Assembly: GCF_028502605.1 (NCBI RefSeq)
Contig: NC_079234.1
Span: forward strand, 2,356,001-2,420,000
From: Trichoderma breve
Lineage: Eukaryota > Ascomycota > Sordariomycetes > Hypocreales > Hypocreaceae
DNA length: 64,000 nucleotides
Direction: 5' to 3'
Shown here: piece after piece, positions 10,741 to 22,461 of the stretch
How positions within the stretch are numbered: the first letter of the stretch is position 1
How the letters are laid out: each line of letters starts with the position of its first letter
The notes under the pieces: generated by a model
Told to the model about the DNA's origin: nothing
Database searches by the model: none
The model's input: only the letters and a program-made list of their open reading frames with translations
Made by a program: the position numbers and the translations under genes

Positions 10741-13700
10741 TCAAGGAGCCATACGCCCTGCCTGCTGGGCCTGCCGTTGCTGCTGCTGCTGTAGCGATAA
10801 TTGCTTCAATTCTTGGAGGACCTGCTGACTTATTCCCTTCGCACCAGGATTCATCATATGCTTGTCTATTACACTGGCCGCTAATTCCTTAGCCATAGTC
10901 TCAAGCAAAGCGCGACACTGGTCTAGGTCGGAGGAGCGGATACTGAAAACATCCTTCATTACCGTCATTTGTTCGCCATCGACGTGTTGCTTAATAAGAC
11001 GTAGCCGCTATTATCTAAAGTTAGTATTAATACTAAAAATGGCATTCTCGTTACATGTCATTAACTTACATAGTTAAAGAACATCTTAGCTCGTGCGTCA
11101 TCTTGTGTAATATCGTACCATTCCCTTACCCTACGCCCAACCTTGCTTATATCTGAGACAAGTCGCTTTACTTTTTGCGCAGCTTCTGTATATTCTTCAG
11201 GGCTCATTGGAATATCTTCCATATGCTCTTGATTAAACTGCCTTTGCTCTTCTTGTCCAATAAGCTTAAGGCGATTAAGGGATTCGCTGTTAGCTTCTGT
11301 AGGTGCCGCAGTTACAGTAACTGTGCCGTGATTCTTTAGGATCTCCTTATATCTAACACTCTGTGCAGGAGTTAATGTTGCCTCCTGCTCAGGCGTAAGC
11401 GATGTAAAGTTCGGGACATTTTGCTTCAGGTCCTGGGTTGATTGTTGGGTTGACTGCGATTCAGCCTCGGCCGGTGGACTAGAGGCATGACGTTTCCTCT
11501 GCGTTACAACGTCTGTGTTGTCAGCGCGGTGAAGCCTCCCTGATACCGTGGCCCGTTGGGTGCTTATTCTAGTGATATTTGCAATTCGTTGTATTTTTCC
11601 ATGGCATTTTGACATATGAACATTAAGAGCGCGAGAAGAAGTTAGCGGTGGGTATTGGCAGTCAGGAACCGCACACATAATTCGTTGGGTATGTGTTCGC
11701 TCGTGCTCCGATAATTTCTTCTCGTCAGGGAAGCCTGTGGTTGCACGGGGGCAGTTACGGACACGACAAGTAAATGCGGCCGTTCGAAAATTTCGTTTGA
11801 ATTTCTCCAACTCCTCGAAAGTAATTCCTGGGAACGAGGGGATCATCAGCAGAGACCGGATGCTGGCTTGGTAGCTAGCTAGCAGGTCCTGGAGATTTTG
11901 GAGTGCGAGCTGTATAAGATCAGTAGAATCTAAAGGATGACTGTCAGCTTGGTGACGAATCGTTGATCCTATCTTTGAACTGTAACATACGATCATCTTG
12001 CTGGGATTGGCTAGAACTAGCTCTCGTGGACCGCTCTCTCAAAGCAAGTCGTAGCATGTCATATACGGCTCCCTGATTTGCGAATTTTTCCAATCGACTG
12101 TCCAATGTACCTGATTCTTGCTCCGCTGAGATTTCTGAGATTTTCGTTGAGAGACTCTCTGTGTTTAGTCGGTCTGCCAATGCTTTGGCTGTCGAATACA
12201 GAAGGGAGGCAGCCTCGAAGCCGCAGATAGCAGCGTTGCTACATAGCAGGTCTTCAAGCCAGTAATCTGTTGCATAGATGTGAAAAGCATGAAGGCCCCT
12301 TAGGATTCTCAAATTTCGGTCACTTGAGTCGTATGTTGTATCAAAAATCCGAAAACCGGCAAGGAGGCAGGTGATAGCCGCCACACCATGTTCGCATAAT
12401 GCATCAGCCTCTACCAAAGCCATCGCAGTCTCGGCCGATTTGAGATGGCTACAGGTGAAAACACGTTCAGTAGTCATACAGTTGAAGTGGAGCAGAAACA
12501 CTTCACTCACTCCTTAACAGAAACATGAATGAATGAGAGAGTTCTATCTTTATTCTCCTGAATAAGCGGCGTGCACATTTCGAAAATATACTGAGGTGGC
12601 ATCATCGGAGCTTCTATATCTCCTTGACTAAATGCCATGGCCGAGCGACATTCGACTTGTGTTAATGGGCGCCTGGAGAATGCTATCCATCCCAATATAG
12701 ATTTCATTCGCCCCATGGATCGAGTGTCCAACCTGGCCATTAGCTGTGATAGGATCCGTTCGTAGCTTTACTCAGTGTTAGTATATATAATTGGAAGGGG
12801 TTTCCCTTTTGAGCTCATTCAGGAAATCGCACAATTCACTCAGCTTTCTGGGAAGCATGTTGACCGAACAGAGTACCTCGTCGCGACTGTAGAAGATATT
12901 GGATGATATATATTCCAAAACCAGTCGAGCCCATAGAAACATTCCTGCAATTTGTTAGCGCTGTATATGCTTGCCTTGGCTGCGGTTGGAGACAGGGTCC
13001 TGATACCGTCAGCTTTTAAGGATATGCTGCGAGAGAGCTCTGCAATATCTGTGCCACAAATGCCGAACTCCAAGAATCGATTGCGGAGGAAACCAAGCTT
13101 CTGATGAGCATAAATCTTGATGGCCTCATTAATTCTACTCTTTTCGTCTATAAGTGAAACAGTAGGCCGTTTTCGAAACTTCTTCGATAACAGTGGTGAT
13201 GGCCGACTAGAAATCAGGACTTTATAAAACATGGAGCTATTCGGGCCCCCTAAAGATATGATCGTCTCTAATAAGTTCGTTATTCGCCCTTGTTTCTCAA
13301 CATCACATTCATCTAACCCATCTAGAATGATATGGATGTATTTCTTCTCGCACGGAACAGGTGAGATAGCTTCGCAACTCGTACGGATCAGCTGTGAGAG
13401 CGACTTGATCGTGACGGCTTGTTTGGCCAAGACAAATTTTTCATAAATGTAGGTTATTAGGTCGCCGTTCGAGCGAATCAGTTGAAGGAGTAAAGATCGC
13501 AGAATTTGGTCAAATTGGATCGATGATGCATATGAGTAGGTGCAAAAGTGACGAACAACAAGAGACTGATGGCTAGTTCGAAGGAAGACGTCAATTTGTG
13601 TGGCCAGTACACTTTTGCCCGCTCCTGGATTTCCCTGAAGCCAAAGAAATGGAGTTTCCGGCTGAGTTCTCATCCATGACACGAGAGTGGGTTGCTTGAA

Positions 13701-14664
13701 TATCCAGTCGCAAGTCCCTTCATTCTTTTCTGCTTCTGATGCGATTGAGTCAAAGATGACTTGTTGGTCTGTATCATCCATCTTCAACCATCCAATGATG
13801 GCCTGGTATTGTTTAGTTGAGTCCTCATCTTCTTGCTTTGCAACTTCATCAATATTCTCATTTATCTGATTGCGTAGGCTTTCTCTCATCTTAGAGGCTT
13901 CCAAGATATTGACAGCATTGGCGGTCTTGTCAATCAATTCTTCATGAGCTTTCATATTAGTGAGAATTGTGTCGAGCCGCCGTTGAAATCGACCCCATGT
14001 TGTGAGAAAAAATATCTTCCAGCCTTGTCGCATTTCATTTTATTAGTGTTCTGATTCATGGCCGATTCGATATGTTCGAGAGCGACCTACTACTTCTCCG
14101 AACAAACATGTACGCGTGGCGGTGGAATTTCAATATATCTGAATAGAAAACGGCCAAGATCTCTTGAAATTCAATTCTTTTACCAAAGGCTTCACCGAGC
14201 ATTTCGACTCTGGGTAAAGACTCTGCAATTTGTGAATAAGCGGCGACAATTCGTTCAAGAGCTTCGACAAAGTCTGATGCGATCTATATATTACGTATAT
14301 TATGCTATTAATTAATATAATGAACATCCATAACGTCGATTTCCTAGTGGAGTATTACCGTGAGAATGAGTTTGATAGGGGCCCAAATCCAGGGCAAATA
14401 TGGCGTGCCATTGCACAGCACTTCAATTGACTGTGAGTAGTGACCTAGTCCTTGGAATAAAGGCTTTAAGCGGCGCATATTTCTGAGCATCTTCTTGGCT
14501 GCTAGCTGGTTCTCAATATCAAGTGCCGCTTTTTCGACGTCTTCCAACGTCGTATTTTGGAAGTCTTTCGCCTCCAGCGGTGACACTGTCCGCTGGAGCT
14601 CCTCGAAGGCCTCACGAATGATACGTCGACCGGGGAGCGAGACTGGACCAGTCTTAAAAGGCAT
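10741..14664 (-). CDS. NLR-like protein: fungal NACHT N-terminal domain, NACHT NTPase, two C2H2 fingers
   Basis: Eight exons: 14664–14359, 14283–14091, 14023–13007, 12944–12833, 12765–12511, 12448–11991, 11929–11070 and 11007–10741. All junctions are GT–AG and the sum closes in frame to 1155 residues. Order: an N-terminal helical domain typical of fungal NACHT proteins (LEDVEKAALDIENQL, VLCNGTPYLPWIWAPIKL; possibly Pfam DUF7708, not checked); NACHT with Walker A GNPGAGKS near residue 296 and Walker B IILDGLDECD near 395; the winged-helix part (GMFLWARLVLEYI, FIHVSVKD); a long helical region; two atypical C2H2 fingers near 833–890; and a Gln-rich tail. It has signal-transducing STAND architecture with a nucleic-acid-binding-like end in place of a repeat sensor. 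The ATG at 14664 is the first in frame. Apparent frameshifts at 12510 and 11990 are introns. Confidence 0.88.
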
Positions 14665-15075
14665 TTTGTTGATTATATGAGGAATTGACAACTCTTGAAA
14701 TGTAGAAAGGCATTCTGGATAAGATAAAAGCGCATGTTTTAGGAATTGAAACGATCGTGAATGACGGTGGAGGCCTGCTTTGAGGCGGTGCTATATGGCG
14801 TAGGATGCCTAACACCCAACGTGCGCATTCGCCAAGATGTGATCCTCATGGACCGAGACACGTGGATGTATTTAAGTGGCCAAAAGTAGTTGATTGGGCG
14901 TCAAAACGAGGCTGCCGAGGCGACAAGGCACTTCCTAGGCGTATTGGTACTGGTACCCAATTGAATGCTGCAAGTCACCATTTCAGGACATGAGAGCTTT
15001 TCTCTATTCTACAATACAATCTGTTAATCTTTACGATTTAAAAAACATTGACTGAAATTGATCATAGATAAAAGA
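14665..15075. promoter_or_regulatory. Divergent promoter between the NACHT–C2H2 and SNF2 genes
   Basis: These 411 bp separate the start codons of two divergently transcribed genes, so both promoters and leaders must lie here unless there are distant elements. I see no recognisable binding sites. The side next to the SNF2 gene is AT-rich. Confidence 0.6.
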
Positions 15076-18000
15076 ATGCCTCAAACAGCAACAAAGAGGC
15101 GACGTCTAAACCCGCCGGAGGGACCAGGTGGGAACCAGCAAGCAGAAGATATTGAGGTGAATTCTACTATCACGCAATCGGCACAGAATACACCTTCAAA
15201 AAGTTCCGCCACTTCAAATAATGAACGAGAATTTCCTACCCTCTTACTGCCAGCTGACGAACTGCGCGAACAACCTATACCTACCTCACTAAGCTGCAAT
15301 GCCAGCGATACAATCGATTCTGAAGCTCAAACTGACGACCCTATGGCGCAATACAGCCCATATAGCAGTTCCAATGAGATAGTTTGCTTTGGCGAGGTAA
15401 TATATCACTGTATTAGTGGATCTCATCTTGAATTTATGTCTAAAGATGTCTAAATGCAGATCGTTGGCATCCTTAGCAAATGCGGAGGTGGTACTTCAGT
15501 GCCAAATGCTGATGGTACTAGTTTTCGAGCAAAATTCAAATCATGTGAAAAGTTTGTTTCCATAGATAATGATGCTATCACTGGAACCATTGATTCAGAC
15601 TATACACATTTGGCCGACTTACTGCAGAATGAGGCGGAACTCGATCTGCAGCTCACCTGCACACTCGATCTCTCTCGGTCGTCAGGCGCTGGAAAGCGAG
15701 CTTCGTCCAGTTTCTACTCGCACGCAATTCCATGCATCATTTCAATCATCATCTATGGGCCCTTAGAGATGCTCACCGATATCGGTGACTTCTTTCAAAC
15801 CTGTGAGATCTACTTGCAAGATCCCAGCGATTGCGATAGAAATGTCAGATACTGTAACCCTCATCGTCTATCATCGACCAATATGAAGTCATGCCCTTGG
15901 ACCTCAGAGCTCAAGACGCATTTAAGAAATCTCGTTGAGATGAGGCCAATTTCTCCACTGCCAGAGCTATTAGATGTCCTGGAGTCATCTGAGAAACTTC
16001 CAGAGGCGGCGCAGCCAGATGCTATACGAACTCCTCTAGAAAGGTTGTATGAGAATTTTCGAAGTATATCATCTTTTTCTAACCCGGTATACAGACATCA
16101 AAGACAGGCATTGACATTTATGCATCAGAGGGAGCTCGGATGGGCTCTTAATGGCAGTCGACCGGACCTTTGGGAATATATGGGAAATAACCAAAGACAC
16201 TGGTAGAGTTACCCTTTCTGCATTAAAATCAAGGATACGGCTCCTAACTTGGCAGAAGTTTTGTCAACCATGTGTCAAATGCCTATCAAGAAGAAGAACC
16301 AGAAGACTTCTCTGGTGGAATTATTGCGGATCCCATGGGGCTTGGGAAGACACTCACCATGATATCCTTGGTAGCAAGTGCTGCTCCGCTTCATAATTGG
16401 GTCATGGATGCTGATGGTATTGTAACTTCGGCTGCGACTCTTATCATCGTTCCACCACCTTGTAAGTTGTTGATTGAGGACGCTCTGAAACGGCCTTCTA
16501 TTACTAATGGGCATAGTACTTGGTACCTGGGAAGAGCAGTTATCAGAGTGAGTACATATATTGCTGCACGAATTGATCTTGAAAGTACAATGATTCTAAC
16601 TATGGCGGAGGCATGTTAATCCTGGGTCTTTGACTTGGTGCCGACACCACGGGAAAACAAAATTCACAGAAACTGGATCCTATAATGAGATCAGCATAGT
16701 CTTGACAACATATCATACCGTATCAGCAGAGTGGAAATCTCATGGCGAACATTCGCCATCAGTTCTATTCTCAACCCGCTGGCGGCGAGTGATTCTTGAT
16801 GAAGGTGATACACTTCTTGTTGCAATTCCGAAGAGCAATTACTTATTGGTTGCGGGGTAGCACATTTTATTCGCAATAGTTCCTCTCAATTGACTCGTGC
16901 AACATGCGAGATAGATGCCGCTGCTCGATGGGCGGTAACGGGCACACCAATTCAAAATCGACTCTCAGACTTAACAACGTTGTTCAGTTTCCTAAGAGTT
17001 TATCCCTACTCAAACCGAAAGCAGTTCGACGCTGATATCACTACTTATTGGAAGGAGGGTAATAGTGAAGAGGCGCTAAAGAGGCTGAAGAGGCTCGCGT
17101 CATTTCTCATCTTGAGACGGAGGCAGAACACAATACAGCTTCCGTTACGGCGCGATTTACAATGTGCTGTAGAGCTCACGGGGACGGAACGAGCGATGTA
17201 TGATGAAATTCGGAATAAAACAGTCGCTCGTATTGACGATATCTTGTACGAGAGCAGCGACGATACACGACCTGTTGAGTACACCAATGTCCTTCAGCAG
17301 ATCGAAGCCATGCGCATGGTGTGCAACCTAGGATTGTATTACCATGCTCGCCAAGGGCTTAGGGACTTGACACAAAAAAATTCGGAGAGCTGGGCAAGTA
17401 TTGCTCAACAAAACTTTGACTTTCAAGGTGAAATGAGCGGCATGCAGTGCCGATACTGTTTTGCTGTTGCAGATACGTCCACTCGCTTGCTAAACAGCAC
17501 TCAAAGCCAACAGTCACTACATTTATCAAAATGTCTGCAGCTTGTATGTTCCGACTGTATCAGCAAGTCACAACCCATTGATTGCGGACACAGCCCTTCA
17601 TGCCCTTTCGCGCCGGTCTATCTAAATCCGACTAGCTTGGAGGAGACATCTTTATCTTTCAACCATCTTGAATATATGGCCTCGTTACCCCAAGCCGTGA
17701 AATTTCCACCGAAAATAACGGCTCTTGTGACTCAGCTCAAAGCTCTCCCACCGGGTGTTAAAAGGTATGCGTTATCACATTGACTCGCAACCCCTTGCTG
17801 GGCTGGTTTAACATACTTTAAGCGTGGTTTTCTCAACTTGGAGAACAACTTTGGATATTGTTGAAGCTGGATTGAACCAAGCTTCCATACAATGCCTTCG
17901 CTTTGACGGAACGATCCCGTTGAAGGAAAGACAGGCAGTGATTGACCGATTTCGTCAAGAGTCGACGCCAAGTGTACTTTTATTAACTCTGTCATGCGGC

Positions 18001-18536
18001 GCAGTTGGGTAAGACACACATTTTACGCCTTATTTCCGATTACATATATAACACAGTAGCTCATTATTTGCTAATCTCAACAGGTTGACACTCACTGTGG
18101 CTTCATACGCTTTTATCATGGAACCTCACTGGTGAGTTATGGCAGCATAACATTGCTTGTGATTTCCTGATGAGCCGGCTGAATTTTGTACTATGTATTC
18201 AGGAATCCAACACTGGAAGATCAGGCTCTGGCTCGTATTTACAGGCTTGGCCAGAGAAACGAAGTTACCACCGTTCGCTTCTATGTACGAGATTCTTTCG
18301 AACAGGTGAGCCACACATGCGTCAATGACATAGAATGGTCTAATCAATTATCATCCATCACAATATTTAGCGCGTAATGGAAGTCCAAAACTCAAAGAGA
18401 CAGATGGCAGCTGTTCTCTTCGCACCGCAGGATTCAACAGCGGGCCCTAGTTTAACTTTATTGCAGGTATGTTAGTATTTGCATTATAAGTAGTTGCAAC
18501 TAATCGAACGCACAGAATCTACGGTCTCTTTTGTGA
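15076..18536 (+). CDS. SNF2-family DNA-dependent ATPase, Rad5/Rad16-like
   Basis: Eleven exons: 15076–15396, 15460–16202, 16259–16461, 16517–16547, 16611–16804, 16861–17764, 17823–18008, 18084–18131, 18203–18305, 18371–18466 and 18516–18536. They close in frame to 949 residues, so the many broken frames reflect introns, not decay. SNF2 motifs in order: GGIIADPMGLGKTLTMISL (Walker A, near residue 379), VILDEAH (DEAH, near 495), AVTGTPIQNRLSDL, VVFSTW, FDGTIPLKERQAVI, and RIYRLGQRNEV (motif VI). Between the two lobes is a Cys-rich insert (CRYC..CLQLVCSDC..CGHSPSC) where Rad5-type proteins carry a RING. It probably translocates on DNA in the nucleus. It is divergent from the NACHT–C2H2 gene. The family is clear; the biological role is not. 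Confidence 0.88.
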
Positions 18537-19186
18537 TATTGCGCTAACAAAAGGGGCAAATCTTCTGCCAAGACGTGCATTTGGAAAGGTGACAAGTAGT
18601 ATTATCCTGCAGACTTAGTAGATGCCTGGCAATAGATGGTACGGCGCGTTTAGGAGAGATGTATGGCAGGCAATATAGTTACAGCAAACTATAGTCAATT
18701 CTATCTCAATCTTTTCTAACATATTGACCTTGGGATATCATAAACTGGCATATATAAGTTCACCAGGTAGCTTCAACCTGTGAACCTGTGAGGATTTAGG
18801 CCAGGCAGACGACCCCCAACAATAGATCAAGTAGTCGGCGCGAGAGAGTATGTAGACAGCTCCGTACCAGTACCTATCAATTTTTCCAAACACTACTTTT
18901 TTCTAAACACAAACAAGTACCTAAGTGGTAACTGACATAATGTCTAATAACAAGCCCAAGAACAAGTCTTCACATTCTTATAGTCTACTCTTTACTGTAG
19001 CCAATGCATGAAGCGAGAGGTGAGGCAAGCCAATTGATTGGTGGGGTCAACCCACGCTAGGTAGTTTTCTACAAAAGGTAGGGTTGCATTCCTGCATCAC
19101 TAGATCGAGGCACCAGACGCAACCCAGTATGAGGATGAATTCATAGATCAAAGTAGATGAAACAACAACAAAAAAAATTACAAAAA
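18537..19186. other. Intergenic, no gene seen
   Basis: Downstream region of the SNF2 gene. No open frame, RNA gene or repeat could be supported. It ends in the A-rich stretch that serves as the Pol III terminator (T-run on the minus strand) of the 5S gene at 19187. Confidence 0.5.
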
Positions 19187-19305
19187 ACATACAACAGCCG
19201 GTGTTCGCTGATGGTCACCCACTCAACTACTAATCTGCCGGTTAGTGGCTTGTCTATGGGGGAGCAGACGGGACCCCGAATTTTCCACTACCTGTGGTCG
19301 TATGT
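19187..19305 (-). rRNA. 5S ribosomal RNA (copy 3)
   Basis: A complete 119-nt 5S gene on the minus strand with helix I ends ACATACGAC/GTTGTATGT, helix II TAGTGG pairing with CCACTA, and the conserved internal promoter. A GCCCACTCTTA element lies about 27–37 nt upstream of the RNA start, matching copy 1. The minus strand runs into TTTTTTG directly after the gene, a Pol III terminator. The two truncated fragments at 22764 and 31465 resemble the head of this type most closely. Confidence 0.94.
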
Positions 19306-19809
19306 GATTGATTGAGGCGGGTAATTGTCCTAAGAGTGGGCATCGTCAATGACAGACAAAGAGTTGAGGGGAGAGAAATCATGCATACAAATTTGGTGTT
19401 GACCAAGAGGCTCACCAGTTCATTGCATTGGCTATCACTGTATGCCTAATTGCCAGCTGGAATTCACACCCAACTACGGAGCACATCCGTTCATGCTCTG
19501 CAAATACGATGATCTGGATACCAATGCGGCTCTGCCCCGTAAATGATCGTTTTCCTTCTCTCGGCAGTCTCTAAAGATAACATATGCAGAGGCGTCGTAT
19601 TTTGATGCCGTACACAATATGAGAAGTCGCGCACCAATAGCAGTCGGCATAAAGTTGGGACTGCCATCGGGGTTACATTCAACGGTTTTACTGGGTTGCA
19701 CATTTGATCTACATAAACTGCTTTGGTTTCGGGTAATGGGCTGCTAAACATTGCCAAACATTGCATTACTATCTTTACTCATCTATATCGGCTTGAAACC
19801 ATCTGAATC
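19306..19809. other. Intergenic between the 5S gene and the phosphorylase-domain pseudogene
   Basis: Apart from the conserved 5S upstream element at about 19331–19342 I can assign nothing. Minus-strand open frames of 75 and 91 codons at 19474–19766 overlap in different frames and match no family I know. Confidence 0.5.
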
Positions 19810-20520
19810 ATGTCGGCGGATCCACCCTAAAGACCCCAACAGCCGCAATTCGTACACGATTGCGTAGATCAGTGCCCTGCCCCATGAACAAACCACTGCA
19901 CTCGCCATGCTGGATTATTTGCATGCGGGACCCCATGACTTCACTGAGTCTCCCACGGACAGCAATTCATTTTCTTAAGGCGATGACAACTCTTTCAACA
20001 TAGTTCATTGCCGCGCTTCCTGCTGGTGAATATGGAACTGCCTCTGCTGCTGGTACTGCCGTCACGACGTTGTCAGCTTTTCCCCATAGTTGGCATCGGC
20101 GCTCGCGCCCCCAGACCAGGCAGAGATGTTCGTCTCGGTGACATTGTTTTCAGTCGCTCAGAGGGAGTCAGTAGCGGCATTGTTTAATACGACTGTGGCA
20201 AAGCTCTTTAGGGAGGAGAATTTCGACGTACAGGATGTTTAAACAGTCCTGGGGGTTTTCGCTGTGCGGTTACCAACTTGCGAGCATGCTATGGTCTTTG
20301 AGCATCTAAAGTTCCTCAATATTTCGGTCAAATGGTCAGCAGATTTTCTCTTACGGGTCAGCCAAACAATAGTCCGAGTTATACCTACCAGGGCGCCGTG
20401 AATGATAGACTCTTCAACCCGATATACCCTCATGAGTCGGGCAACAACGACTGCCTGGACTATGATCCAAAATATATGGATCGAGCTCTAGTGTGGCAAG
20501 AAGAAAGTGGCAAGTAATGG
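19810..20520 (+). pseudogene. Decayed nucleoside-phosphorylase (PNP_UDP) domain from an NLR-type gene
   Basis: Read across frames, this stretch follows the N-terminal phosphorylase-like domain of fungal NLR proteins: SYTIA-stop-ISALPHEQ, then IAALPAGEYGTASAA, VGIGARAPRPGRDVRLGDIVFS, SGIV-stop-YDCGKAL-stop-GGEFRRTGCLNSP, and YTYQGAVNDRLFNPIYPHES. In-frame stops are at 19865, 20185, 20209 and 20299. At least two frameshifts fall near 19990–20000 and 20080. The domain is cut off after ALVWQEESGK, and no NACHT or repeat region follows. Where relatives have Trp, Gln and Gln, the first three stops are TAG, TAA and TAG, each explained by a single C-to-T change at CpA on one strand, as expected of RIP. 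A healthy relative of the domain lies in the gene at 26009–31091. Confidence 0.8.
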
Positions 20521-21298
20521 CATCATTCTTGTGACAGAAGATGTATGAGAATGAAGCTGAATGTAATCATGTTCAAGAAGAGAGGCTGACTGGGTGTGGA
20601 CGAGCAGAGGCATGGCTAGGTGGGAGGGCCACCTGATGACATGCGATGCGCAACAGCCTGAAACCGGTTCACATCATGCCGCATAGAACTGCTATGGCAA
20701 TTACATATTGCATGTATAGCTACTTATAGTTCATAATCTTAGAACTTTGCATTACCTACTTTAAATCATATAGATACTTTGGTACTCATGTCTACCCAAG
20801 GGCAACGAGGCTTAGAGTTCCCAACTTTGGAAAATGGAGGCGCCTTGATCTGCCTTGAAGGAATTTTATACATTGTAACTGCCCAGGTGTGTATCCTCGT
20901 GTGTCCCGCCGTAGCTTAGTATATGTACTATATAGCTACCTGTTTATGAATGTTTATAGATGCCCTAGGTAGATATATACCTAGGCAGGTATTCTATTCC
21001 TCTAATTCTGTGAGTATATATATCTACCTAAGAAGCCACCCCATTTATGTACTACCTACCGACATGAAGGTACCTAAAACTCTATAACCCCATCTCATTT
21101 TGCCTTTAATCCTATGAGTCCGACCCTAAAGAAGGTTTAGAATATCGAGTTCTAGGTTGCCTCGGGGCAAATCGGCCCACGCCCGATATTATAAATGCAT
21201 ACCATATCAGCCCCAATCGAATCCTCCACCTCCTCTTCCCAAATATTCACTCTTAAGAGACAGAAAAGAAAAAGAAAAAGAAAAGAAAAGGTTCTGCC
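20521..21298. other. Intergenic with CCTAGGTA-type short repeats
   Basis: No gene. The stretch at about 20960–20995 contains two CCTAGG cores separated by TAGATATATA, and similar TAGGTAG words recur to 21070. A purine-rich run AAAGAAAAAGAAAAAG at 21264–21290 directly precedes the F-box start and looks like a leader element. Confidence 0.5.
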
Positions 21299-22322
21299 AT
21301 GAACATCGTCAAATACCTTACCGGCCTCGTATGGCGCGCGCCTGAGTGCCAATCTCAGAACAGCCCTATACTTCAGCTGCCAGTCGAACTGCTTCTTATA
21401 ATACTTCATTTACTTCCTCCTTACAGTCGACTACTCGTCTACCAAACCTGTCGGGCCCTACGAGCCATCGTTCATCGAAACTTCGTTGCCGGGAGGGGAG
21501 TGATCCTGGTCACAATGGAGCACAGACTGATCTATCTCACTCATCTCGCTAGGTCTCTGCCTGATCGATGGGTTTGTGCCAAATGTTGCAAACTTCATCC
21601 AACTAACAGGTGGGATACGCCATCATCTTGGTTATATAGACCAAGATGTGGAGATGGCTACGATTGGAGTTTCGATGAACACAGCGAATCCCGCATATTT
21701 TTTAATTATCAACATTCTGCATCGCATAGACACATTGAACTCACGCTCAAGTACGCTCGATTGAATAGCTCAAAGAGAGCACATCAAGAACATCTCAAAA
21801 GACTTCTTACAGCACATCACGCCATCATTATTCGCGTAGTTGAAGGCATTCAACTCAAACGCTCTTTTTACCCTAAGGTTGTAGACGGAAGATATTTACT
21901 TCTTACCGTCCAGACTTATCTTGGGGTTGGAAGTAATCTTATATCACAACAGACTATTAGATTGGATTCAAATTTGTCCTCATCTGACTGCCCTGGGTAC
22001 ATTTTCCTTGTCGAGAGATCATAGGATGCATCTAGGGAAGATTATATACTTGGCTTTCGCAGCGCCAGCGAATACTCCAATTTTTGAATCCTGCTCTTCT
22101 TGTGGAACAGATTTCTCTGTACAGGCATCACCAAAGCGAGCTACTGTATGCATATGGCAAGATTTGGGTCCGGAAGGATCGGTATATGATCCAGAGTGGG
22201 CGGCGATGGTGCGCGAGACGACAAAAATCTATCACCGGCCTGGAAGCATTCGGGAGCTATATGGCCAGCATGAGCACAATGGTGAACTCTTACAGATTGT
22301 CCCCAAGCCAGTTGTCTTCTAG
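21299..22322 (+). pseudogene. F-box protein gene with a frameshift
   Basis: It starts with MNIVKYLTGLVW and has an F-box-like segment, LQLPVELLLIILHLLPPYSR, at about residues 26–45. A LPDRWVCAKCCKLHP motif follows (CxxCC, possibly metal-binding). The first frame breaks shortly after ISQQTIRLD at about 21925–21965, where the coding frame moves by +1 nt. The second frame then runs from DWIQICPHL to the stop at 22320–22322, ending with SIRELYGQHEHNGE. Aligned with its paralog at 23008–24150 there is no missing segment, so an indel explains the break better than an intron. F-box proteins usually recruit substrates to SCF ubiquitin ligases. A sequencing error could also cause the shift. Confidence 0.72.
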
Positions 22323-22461
22323 TGCTTTTTTTCGGGAGTAGTTATTCAGCCGCCCGAGTTTGTTATCCAGTATCCCATGTCTTACATGAAAGCTATACGG
22401 ACTAAAGAATAATCTTAGATACTAGAGAAAAACTGCAATAATGGTAGACACTAGAAGAAAA

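Noticed and set aside
11930..12510. Frameshifts in the NACHT–C2H2 gene at the FIHVSVKE stop and near 11990
   Set aside because: Introns 12510–12449 and 11990–11930 remove both breaks, and the splice junctions restore family-typical sequence (SVKDHLKSAE).
15454..18377. SNF2 gene as a pseudogene broken by many stops and frameshifts
   Set aside because: Ten introns with proper GT–AG ends and matching phases join all pieces into one 949-residue frame with every helicase motif intact.
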